A stretch of DNA of 64,000 bases from Paenibacillus dokdonensis (lineage in GTDB: Bacteria > Bacillota > Bacilli > Paenibacillales > Paenibacillaceae). Below are positions 17,750 through 24,004 of this stretch, piece after piece. Numbering within the stretch: position 1 is the stretch's first letter; each line of letters begins with the position of its first letter. The notes beneath the pieces were generated by a model. The model had not been told where the DNA came from. It ran no database searches and worked only from the letters and a program-made list of their open reading frames with translations. The position numbers and the translations under genes are program-made. The stretch covers positions 638,501-702,500 of the forward strand of contig NZ_STGQ01000003.1 of the NCBI RefSeq assembly GCF_004916975.1, given 5' to 3'.

Positions 17750-18101
17750 CTTCATGTCCTCACTGTTCCCAGGATAAATTTACTTTAATCTCAGCTTACT
17801 ATAAAACGGTCGCGAAGCGCCAAATCCCTGAATAAAAAAACCGCCTGTCACTGATGCGAACAGCACGGTTTGAACAACGGGTTAATATCTAATAGGTTTT
17901 ACTTCCCAATATGAATAATTAACTCCAGATGTCGATGATATGACCAGCTAGATAGACCCCATTTTAGGCTGATTCTGTCAATTTGGTTGCAACCCCACAA
18001 GAATCGAACAGCACGGATCACTTGATTCACGTAATTATGTAATATATTTATATTATCCTATATTTTAAACATTAGTTAAAAAAGATTAGGGGGCTATGAA
18101 C
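17750..18101. other. intergenic region marking a drop to AT-rich DNA
   Basis: No gene is seen. A weak inverted repeat (AACCG...CGGTT) spans 17841-17871. From about 18030 the base composition turns clearly AT-rich, which marks the left edge of the accessory region. The last 70 bases carry AT-rich promoter-like sequence for the lipoprotein gene. Confidence 0.4.
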
Positions 18102-18379
18102 ATGAAAAAACTATTACTGATAATATTGATTTTTAGTGTTTATATTGCTGGGTGTAATAAAAAATATAATGTTTTTACAGTTGATGGAAATATAAATAAA
18201 ATTAGTACAGATAATAAAGAAATCTGTATAAATGATACTTGTGTGAATGTAGATAATATCAAGGAATATAGGTTGATGATCACGTTAGAATAACACTGGA
18301 AAGTAGAGATACCATCCATGATGTTTATGATCCTAAATTGATTAAGGTGTTAAAGATTGAAAAAATAAGTGATTTCTAG
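18102..18379 (+). pseudogene. small lipoprotein gene with a frameshift
   Basis: The frame starts at the ATG at 18102, 8 bases after a GGGGG ribosome site. It encodes a lipoprotein signal (LLLIILIFSVYIAGC) and a short mature part, and stops at 18293. In another frame the sequence continues without a break as DDHVRITLESRDTIHDVYDP, then KLIKVLKIEKISDF, to a stop at 18377. It fits a single-base deletion near 18271 that truncated a roughly 92-residue lipoprotein. A sequencing error is the alternative. Function unknown. Confidence 0.6.
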
Positions 18380-18545
18380 AATGTTTAAGCTAATACCGTG
18401 TCGATCAATCTTACAGTCAGAGAACGAAAAAAAAACGTCTTTCTAAATTGGAGGGACGCTTAAGATGCTTGAACGCTCCCCAAGTCCTCTGCTAGAAGTC
18501 ATTCGTATTCGTACTTGTCAGCATAACCGTCAACTCACTCGATAC

Positions 18546-18899
18546 TTAAGATAAAAGTTTATTACTATTCCCAGAAGGTTCATCCATATACTTCCCCTTA
18601 GAATTTGTAGTTCCCCAAAGTTTTATTTTATTATTTTCCTTTGTATAAGAATATCTAACATTAGGTTCATCGCTATAAATAATATTTATATAATATTCTT
18701 TTCCTTTTGTAGAATATCCACTTTCGACCTCTTTAATAGAAGCTTTCGGATACTCCTCTTTTAGATGAGCAATAACTTCTTTCTCAAGATCAGAAATAGG
18801 TAATTGATATTCATGAGCCTTCGAATATCCCCAATACTCTAAATATCCTCCGATGCATACCACACTGATCACAGTAACGATAAGTTTCTTTTTCAACAT
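18546..18899 (-). CDS. small membrane-anchored protein, DUF3139-like
   Basis: A 117-residue protein with an N-terminal hydrophobic anchor (LIVTVISVVCIGGYLEYWG), then EKEVIAHLKEEYP and beta-rich polar sequence. This is the architecture of the short DUF3139-type exported proteins of Bacillota. The assignment rests on resemblance only. GAAAGGAGAATTCC precedes the ATG. The gene is AT-rich, unlike the metabolic genes to the left, and stands alone. Confidence 0.5.
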   Translation of the reverse strand: MLKKKLIVTVISVVCIGGYLEYWGYSKAHEYQLPISDLEKEVIAHLKEEYPKASIKEVESGYSTKGKEYYINIIYSDEPNVRYSYTKENNKIKLWGTTNSKGKYMDEPSGNSNKLLS

Positions 18900-18984
18900 G
18901 GAATTCTCCTTTCTACGTTCGGCAGCAGCAGCCCGTTATCCCATTTACCATAAACGACTTCTATTGCTAGACCATACCTATGCT

Positions 18985-19315
18985 GTTGTGGATAATTTAT
19001 GTTGGTGTAAGGTGGCCCAGAATCCAAACACCAGAAAATGAAAGCTGCGCAAAAACGTATTGCGCATCAATAGCCCGAAATATGGGCCGTTAAAATAGTC
19101 GATGAAATGCTGGAAACCTACCCAATCCGTTCCGTGAAGGAAAAAAAACGGTTTGCCCGGGAAGTAATTCTGAAAAGTGATCAGAATTCCGTACATCGAA
19201 ATATAGCTAAAATCAAAATGTGAAGCAGAACGGGAAGCATAATTAAGTACAACTGGAGATTGTCACGCACTCGAAAAGATTTTCGCTGATTCGGCTGACG
19301 GATGGCTCTCATGAT
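18985..19315 (-). pseudogene. 5' fragment of a LplB-type sugar ABC permease
   Basis: From an ATG at 19315 the frame gives a basic start and LYLIMLPVLLHILI. After a frameshift near 19200 it continues as MYGILITFQNYFPGKPFF, GTDWVGFQHFIDYF and LLMRNTFLRSF, then breaks off at about 19010. These are the opening helices and periplasmic loop of LplB-like permeases, comparable to the intact one at 43402-44334. The remaining two thirds of the gene is absent. It is a relic of a third sugar importer. Confidence 0.75.
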
Positions 19316-19402
19316 CTTCCCTTCCCTGATGGTCTGACGGAACTTGCAGGCCTGCTTCCGCATGACTCATGATATGCCGAGCCTTGAATTCCGGGCAAGC
19401 AA

Positions 19403-19440
19403 CAATTTTTGATGGGGTGCGCAATTTTTGATGGGGTGCG
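19403..19440 (+). repeat. two tandem copies of a 19-bp unit
   Basis: The unit CAATTTTTGATGGGGTGCG occurs twice head to tail, followed by a degenerate third start (CAATATTTG). It is probably a replication-slippage product in non-coding DNA. Confidence 0.7.
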
Positions 19441-19516
19441 CAATATTTGCGGTGGATGTGGGAAAATCGTGGTGGGAGGCGGAATCGGGAGTGTATTTGG
19501 TGGAAGTAGATTAAAA

Positions 19517-19541
19517 AAGGGCCCTAAAAAACTGGGCCCTT
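19517..19541 (-). terminator. intrinsic terminator, minus strand
   Basis: AAGGGCCC pairs with GGGCCCTT over a 9-base loop. A T-run follows only in the minus-strand direction. It lies outside the IS left end and may have served the broken permease operon or read-through from the transposase. Confidence 0.7.
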
Positions 19542-19711
19542 CTAACCGTCGATTTTATTAAGCAAATCAAATGCCTTCGATCCTTGGTTATAGATAAATC
19601 TCGCTTAAGCTCTGTTCATTCCGGGCAAGCCACTTTGGAAGACAACGAACTCTAGGGCTTTTTAATTGGCCCTCCCGAGTTGAATGGTGTGTATGGATTG
19701 TCAACAGTAAA

Positions 19712-20506
19712 TCAGACAACTTTTTTAAGGGCTTCTTGGCGATACTGAACAGGAGTCATATAACCTAATGTCCCATGAATACGATGCTTGTTGAACCAAT
19801 TAACGTAATCGTATAATTCCAGTTCCAGATGACGAAGACTTTGGAAGTTCATCTGGTTCACGAACTCTGTTTTCATGATTTTGTAGGTAGCTTCGGCTAC
19901 AGCGTTATCGTATGGACAGCCTTTCGCACTTAGAGATCTGCCGATCTCAAACGTCCCCAGAAGCTCGTCTATCTTTTGATTTTTAAACTCGCTGCCGCGG
20001 TCCGTATGAAACCACTGAATCTGACGTAAATCTCCCTGGACGTTCGCAAAAGCGCGGGAAATCAGAGCAGCGTCTTTATTCGTACCTGCACTATGGCCAA
20101 TGATCTCTCGATTGAACAAGTCGAGCAGCACACATATGTAATGCCATCGGTTCTGAACCTTCACATAAGTCAGATCGCTGACAACGAAGCGCTTTGCTTC
20201 CTCCTGCTCGAACTCACGGTCCAGAACATTCCCTGTCGTTGCTTCATTAGAAGCGGTTTTATGGGGCTTATATTGAGCCACAGTGTAGGTGGAAACTAGC
20301 CCTTGCTCTTTCATAATCCGCCCAATTCTACGTCTGGAAACGACGAATCCGCGTTCTTGGAGCTTGACCTTGATCTTTCGTGTACCGTAAGCTTTTCGAT
20401 TGTTGTGGAATATCTCAAGAATCGCTTCGGTTATATCGTCTTCGTTCGGTTGTTCTTTCGCGTCATAGTAAAACGTACTTCTTGCGATTTGCAGGACGTC
20501 GCACAT
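19712..20506 (-). CDS. IS3-family transposase, OrfB (DDE integrase)
   Basis: The catalytic part of the transposase, 264 residues counted from the first ATG. It has the HTH_21-like segment RKAYGTRKIKVKLQERGF and an rve core with acidic residues in VVSDLTYVKV, WFHTDRGSEF and DNAVAEATYKIMKTE. The frame is open upstream of this ATG into the end of OrfA in the -1 phase. In IS3 elements the active enzyme is an OrfAB fusion made by -1 frameshifting (established), and the phase here agrees. The frame ends 18 bases from the left IS end. Confidence 0.92.
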   Translation of the reverse strand: MCDVLQIARSTFYYDAKEQPNEDDITEAILEIFHNNRKAYGTRKIKVKLQERGFVVSRRRIGRIMKEQGLVSTYTVAQYKPHKTASNEATTGNVLDREFEQEEAKRFVVSDLTYVKVQNRWHYICVLLDLFNREIIGHSAGTNKDAALISRAFANVQGDLRQIQWFHTDRGSEFKNQKIDELLGTFEIGRSLSAKGCPYDNAVAEATYKIMKTEFVNQMNFQSLRHLELELYDYVNWFNKHRIHGTLGYMTPVQYRQEALKKVV

Positions 20507-20547
20507 TGCTGATACCGAGTATTTATCGAGGTTGTTCTGGATGATAG

Positions 20548-20832
20548 CTACTTTCGTCCCATGATCAGCGCGGCTTGCTTTAAAATATCCACCTCCATTT
20601 TCAGACGTTGGTTCTCTTTTCGTAATGCAATTAACTCGTTTTCTTCTGACGAGCGATTGTCCTTCTCCTTGAAGGAGCCCGTTGTCTGAGCTTGTTTGAT
20701 CCAGCGGTCTAAAGCAGAGGCTGTGAGATCATATTCCTCCACAATGGCTGCTCTGGATTTCCCATTTTCATAGAGTTCCACCAGTTGCTTTTTGAATGCT
20801 GAGGTAAAGGTACGTCGTTCTTGTTTTGGCAT
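20548..20832 (-). CDS. IS3-family transposase, OrfA (helix-turn-helix)
   Basis: A 94-residue DNA-binding subunit with a transposase_8 helix-turn-helix (TFTSAFKKQLVELYENG, EYDLTASALDRWIKQ). A C-terminal leucine-zipper-like coil follows (ENELIALRKENQRLKMEVDI). It ends GRK-stop at an A-rich spot from which OrfB is reached by a -1 shift. AAGGAGCGGAACTCTACA precedes the ATG. Confidence 0.9.
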   Translation of the reverse strand: MPKQERRTFTSAFKKQLVELYENGKSRAAIVEEYDLTASALDRWIKQAQTTGSFKEKDNRSSEENELIALRKENQRLKMEVDILKQAALIMGRK

Positions 20833-20971
20833 TGTAGAGTTCCGCTCCTTAATGATGATAGGTTTATTCTACAAGCCCTTATTTTTTCTGTCCAACTAAG
20901 TGTAGACGATCCAGTATCCACGGCAACAAGTAAGTATATTTCAGACGAATAGACACCCTACCTTTGAGATT

Positions 20972-21000
20972 GAGGATCTATTTGCAATCCTCTTTTTACC
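20972..21000 (+). terminator. weak intrinsic terminator
   Basis: GAGGAT pairs with ATCCTC and is followed by TTTTT. It lies between the IS right end and the secreted-protein gene and may isolate that gene from the element. Confidence 0.45.
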
Positions 21001-21195
21001 TATTCTCTCATAAAATTTCTTTATTTTTCAAAATAAACCATAACCTTTTAATTTATGAATTGTTATATATACATAGGCATATACCAAAAATGCCTATTTC
21101 AGGAAGTTTATTGACAGAAACACTATACTTAATCAGAAAGGAGGAGTATTGCAGAGTCTCATAGCTTGAATAAAATAAAAAGGAGATGTTTTATC

Positions 21196-22173
21196 TTGAG
21201 AAAATTCACTAAAGCGTGCTTTGCTCTTAGCACTGTCTTTTTGTTACTCGTTCCTGTGGTAAATGCCCAAGAAAAAAGCGTAGTTGACGAAAAAGAATTG
21301 AGTAGTGAATTAATTAGGATTGATTCAGATCTGACTATAGAAAAAGAATCAGACGGCCGGGTATTTCCACTAAAGTCCAATTCTCATAATCTTACACCTG
21401 CTCAACAAGGGTTGATCTTAAGAGAAATGAAATTCACAGACGAGGAAATCCAAAGCATGAGTCCCGGTGAAAAGGAATCTATTGCTTTGGCAGGTGGCAT
21501 CAAAGTCGAGTCACAAACTTCTAATTTAGTACAATACTTTCATGCGTCTGATGGTAAGAGATACATGGTAACTGAAGAGAATAGGGATGAAATAGAGGCT
21601 TTAAGACAGCAAGAGGCTAAGAAGCTTAGTAAAGAATTAAACAGAGAAGTAATAATACAACCTTTAAGCACCACTATTAATGATGGCATTTTTAGTGCAC
21701 GTGGTCACGTAACATATCAAGGCAAATCACCGAATGCACAAGAATTCGAATATTTATACACGGACTCTTTCGATTGGTCGACAAATCCGCAAAACAGAAT
21801 AACTGATACAATAGCACATGCTTGGCAAGGACATACAACTAGCATTAGTAGAAAGGCTAGTACAACGACTACTGTACTAGGTAGTAACACCTATGCTTCC
21901 CCATCAGTAACTTTCGATAATGTAAGTGGTGATCATTTTAAATTTTCATATGGCACTCTCTTTGATTCTATGTATGGGTATCTTCAAGATACCGTAAGGA
22001 TACCTATCACAAACAAAGGGACTACTGGGAGATTCGTCGGAGGTTATGTACACCCATGGACTACAGTACAGCCGGGACTCACTGTTGGTCCCGTCTCAGT
22101 ATCTTTTGGCGCTTTTATTGGTGATGAGTGGCACTGGGATACCACTTACACCATTGATTCTAATCCTAAATAA
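21196..22173 (+). CDS. secreted protein of unknown function
   Basis: A 325-residue exported protein. I place the start at the TTG at 21196, 10 bases after AAGGAG. This gives a textbook Sec signal: MRKFTKACF, then ALSTVFLLLVPVVNAQ. A TTG at 21166 would only add a basic leader. The mature protein has a charged N-terminal half (LTPAQQGLILREMKFTDEEI) and a Thr/Ser/Gly-rich beta half ending WHWDTTYTIDSNP. No cell-wall anchor or catalytic motif is recognised. It is AT-rich and followed by a good terminator, so it is a free-standing accessory gene. Confidence 0.7.
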   Translation: MRKFTKACFALSTVFLLLVPVVNAQEKSVVDEKELSSELIRIDSDLTIEKESDGRVFPLKSNSHNLTPAQQGLILREMKFTDEEIQSMSPGEKESIALAGGIKVESQTSNLVQYFHASDGKRYMVTEENRDEIEALRQQEAKKLSKELNREVIIQPLSTTINDGIFSARGHVTYQGKSPNAQEFEYLYTDSFDWSTNPQNRITDTIAHAWQGHTTSISRKASTTTTVLGSNTYASPSVTFDNVSGDHFKFSYGTLFDSMYGYLQDTVRIPITNKGTTGRFVGGYVHPWTTVQPGLTVGPVSVSFGAFIGDEWHWDTTYTIDSNPK

Positions 22174-22192
22174 TCAATATCAGTATTCCAGT

Positions 22193-22220
22193 AGGGGCGA
22201 CATTAATGTCGCCCTATTTG
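22193..22220 (+). terminator. intrinsic terminator
   Basis: GGGCGACAT pairs perfectly with ATGTCGCCC around a TA loop and ends in CTATTTG. It ends the secreted-protein gene. Confidence 0.75.
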
Positions 22221-22249
22221 CATAATTTTTCCCATTATTTACATGCTTT

Positions 22250-22438
22250 TTATTGTTCTTTTTTCTGTAGTTGTTCCCGTATATCTTTGAGCTCACTCTG
22301 TAGATCATTTAGTTCCCTTTGCATGCCTTTTTTCACGCTATGACTAACGATAAGATATATTATAAAGTAATTGGCAATAAGGAACACTATAAGCTGAATA
22401 AGTCCATCAATTCCAACAACGCTGTGACTTCCACTCAT
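22250..22438 (-). CDS. small single-span membrane protein with coiled tail
   Basis: A 62-residue protein with one hydrophobic helix (LIQLIVFLIANYFIIYLIV) followed by a charged coiled coil (MQRELNDLQSELKDIREQLQ). A strong GGGAGGA site lies 7 bases before the ATG. This form resembles holin-like or phage-type small membrane proteins, but no family is certain. The next minus-strand gene is 250 bases downstream of a terminator, so it is monocistronic. Confidence 0.6.
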   Translation of the reverse strand: MSGSHSVVGIDGLIQLIVFLIANYFIIYLIVSHSVKKGMQRELNDLQSELKDIREQLQKKEQ

Positions 22439-22767
22439 ATCTCGGTCCTCCCTTTTTTTGTGAAATATTCAATATAATAATAGTGAGGGTCGCTTAGCCC
22501 GGAGGGCTGCTGGTGAATCAATTGAAGGTTCGCTTTTTGAAAAGAAGAAATTAATCAAAGCGTGTTGCAGCGGTTTCATAAAGCCTGCTTACTTGCTCAA
22601 CTCCTCATTTCAAGTTTACCATATTATCCATAAATTCACCCTAAAGACTTGATCCAAGGTAGTACCGGTGGGTACCCGGGCGACAGTAGCTCTGTTAAAC
22701 CCAATGCTTCAAATGCCTTGAAACAATACATCGGCAAACTCACGATAATGCGTCGTATGTCCGGCAT
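22439..22767. other. intergenic stretch, no supported gene
   Basis: Nothing clearly functional is seen. A plus-strand frame from about 22651 to 22803 is open for 50 codons without a start and may be the end of a lost gene. There are no strong hairpins. Confidence 0.35.
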
Positions 22768-23091
22768 TTACTCTTCAGTCTCGATCAGCAGAATGCGCTC
22801 CTGAAACTTGCCCCTTTTTTGCGCCTTCTCGTCGCGTACCCGATTCAGATCCTGCTCCGTGGCCCCATGGACGAACGCTAACGCGTAGATAACCTCCAGC
22901 ATATCCGCCAGTTCCTCGACGGCTTCTTGGTCCTGCCCGGCTGTTATGTATTCCTGATGCTCTTCTTGCAGCTTTTTCCTCAGTTCTGCAATATAGTCTT
23001 CCTGATCCAGCGTCTTGGTCGTATACTGCTTGCCCTGCGCTCCAATGATGTCCGGGATCAGGTCCCTCACAAGCTTGTTGTATATCGGCAT
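22768..23091 (-). CDS. MazG-like nucleotide pyrophosphohydrolase
   Basis: A 107-residue all-alpha NTP pyrophosphohydrolase-like protein. MPIYNKLVRDLIPDII is the typical start of the short phosphoribosyl-ATP pyrophosphohydrolase-like family. The metal-binding acids lie in LQEEHQEYIT and AVEELADMLEVIYALA (the EEx2D-like helix). The start at 23091 follows GAGAGGAG; the longer frame to 23145 is unsupported. Such proteins remove aberrant nucleotides and are sometimes linked to stress or phage response. A truncated second copy is at 14987-15163. Confidence 0.82.
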   Translation of the reverse strand: MPIYNKLVRDLIPDIIGAQGKQYTTKTLDQEDYIAELRKKLQEEHQEYITAGQDQEAVEELADMLEVIYALAFVHGATEQDLNRVRDEKAQKRGKFQERILLIETEE

Positions 23092-23164
23092 AATGGTTTT
23101 CTCCTCTCTTATTTGTGGTTCATCGTTGATGTGATGCTCTCTCACGAACTTGTTTTACGCAACT

Positions 23165-23285
23165 CATTTAGGCCGGCTCGTCCTCTTTTCTCCGGCCTGC
23201 GGCTTCCCCTCATTTTTTCTAGCGAATCCAACTGTCCGTGTTTGTTTTCGATGATGGCTGCGGCTACTAGGAATCAAATGGGGGC
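23165..23285 (-). pseudogene. deletion scar of a NUDIX-methyltransferase gene
   Basis: On the minus strand, bases around 23190-23285 match the 5' end of the gene at 15238-16284 (the ATAATGGCTGCGGCTAC segment and HGQL region). Bases about 23170-23190 match its last codons (GCTCGTCCTCTTTTCTC). About 0.9 kb in between is missing, so head and tail are joined. The remaining frame is shifted. The order MazG-like then NUDIX is the same as at 15 kb, so the whole pair was duplicated. Confidence 0.75.
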
Positions 23286-23290
23286 ATAAA

Positions 23291-23321
23291 CAAAAACCTT
23301 CCGAAAAGTGTTCCGGAAGGC
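23291..23321 (-). terminator. intrinsic terminator of mazEF
   Basis: On the minus strand CCTTCCG pairs with CGGAAGG and runs into TTTTTGTTT, directly after the mazF stop. Confidence 0.8.
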
Positions 23322-23328
23322 TATATCA

Positions 23329-23670
23329 TCAGTGGATGAGCAAGTTCAGTTTTGAAACCACCTCTGCCAGCGTCTTTTGCGGCACCTTGCAGATAAACGC
23401 AGCTTGCCGCGACTCCCAATCCAGGCTCTTGACCTGGTCGGCGAGAATAACCCCCTCGATCGGCAAATCTTGCGGAATGATAACCTCAAAAGGATAGCCC
23501 TTTCGTTTAGAAGTTATCGGACATAATAAGGAAAGTCCCGCCTTTCCATTATAGGCTGCTGGGGATAGGACCAACGCGGGTCGTTTTCCTGCCAGCTCAT
23601 GACCTGCTTGTGGATTGAACTGCAGCCACACCAGGTCTCCGCGATCCGGCACATAGCCGTTTCCTACCAT
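23329..23670 (-). CDS. mazF: MazF-family endoribonuclease toxin
   Basis: A 113-residue toxin of the MazF/PemK family that cleaves mRNA at short motifs. It is close to the E. coli-type MazF rather than the usual Bacillus NdoA: VPDRGDLVWLQFNPQAG, GKRPALVLSPAAYN, CPITSKRKGYPFEV, LADQVKSLDW. The conserved basic and Thr/Ser residues of the active loop are present. It overlaps the antitoxin gene by 7 bases. The Gram-negative-like sequence and its position in the accessory region suggest lateral transfer. Confidence 0.93.
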   Translation of the reverse strand: MVGNGYVPDRGDLVWLQFNPQAGHELAGKRPALVLSPAAYNGKAGLSLLCPITSKRKGYPFEVIIPQDLPIEGVILADQVKSLDWESRQAAFICKVPQKTLAEVVSKLNLLIH

Positions 23671-23894
23671 GCTTCACGACCTTCTGGATTGCCTGACGAG
23701 ACTTCTTCATGGAGGTTCTCCGGCGTCATTTGGTCAAGCAATTCCTCTAGCGAAGCCGACTTCGGCTTGATGATCAAATGTCCATCCTCAACGTCAAGCT
23801 CGATCTCCGATCCCTCCTCTAGACCAACCTTAACAGCAAGGGATTTCGGAATACGAACGCCTAGACTATTACCCCATTTTTGAACCTGGAACAT
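23664..23894 (-). CDS. mazE: MazE-family antitoxin (AbrB/SpoVT fold)
   Basis: A 76-residue antitoxin. The N-terminal swapped-hairpin DNA-binding domain reads FQVQKWGNSLGVRIPKSLA, VKVGLEEGSEIELDVEDG, HLIIKP. The acidic C-terminal tail (SLEELLDQMTPENLHEEV) is the toxin-binding part. The start at 23894 follows GGAGGTGG; the frame extends further to 23975 but crosses the promoter. It is the first gene of the pair, with a palindrome 16 bases upstream. Confidence 0.92.
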   Translation of the reverse strand: MFQVQKWGNSLGVRIPKSLAVKVGLEEGSEIELDVEDGHLIIKPKSASLEELLDQMTPENLHEEVSSGNPEGREAW

Positions 23895-23909
23895 GTAACC
23901 ACCTCCGCG

Positions 23910-23951
23910 AATGTATATACAAAGTATATACATTGTGATGAGAAGAATCAA
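23910..23951 (-). promoter_or_regulatory. mazEF promoter and palindromic operator
   Basis: A perfect palindrome AATGTATATAC-AAA-GTATATACATT covers 23910-23934. On the minus strand TTGATT (23946-23951) and TATACT (23923-23928) are separated by 17 bases, a good sigma-A promoter whose -10 lies inside the palindrome. MazE or MazEF binding here would shut its own promoter off, as known for this family. Confidence 0.8.
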
Positions 23952-24004
23952 ATCAGAAGATTGTACCTGAGACACTATGCTTCATCTAACATTTTATTGA
24001 TCAT

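Larger units (their letters stand above)
19316..19693. other. non-coding stretch left of the IS element
   Basis: No gene is seen. It contains a 19-bp direct repeat (19403-19440), a leftward terminator (19517-19541), a small AGGGC/GCCCT hairpin at about 19651-19672, and two copies of ATTCCGGGCAAGC at about 19388 and 19619. It looks like debris around insertion sites. Confidence 0.4.
19694..20913 (-). mobile_element. IS3-family insertion sequence, complete, 1220 bp
   Basis: The ends are imperfect inverted repeats of about 40 bp: TGGATTGTCAACAG... at the left and, read inward, TGGATCGTCTACAC... at the right. Both continue to TAAGGGCTT. Immediately outside lies a 3-bp direct repeat GTA (19691-19693 and 20914-20916), the target duplication. 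Inside are two overlapping-phase transposase frames in the minus direction. The intact repeats, duplication and frames indicate a complete and fairly recent insertion into non-coding DNA. Confidence 0.92.

Noticed and set aside
22768..23145. Longer start for the MazG-like gene
   Set aside because: The extension crosses the GAGAGGAG ribosome site used by the internal ATG, and the truncated paralogue conserves that start.
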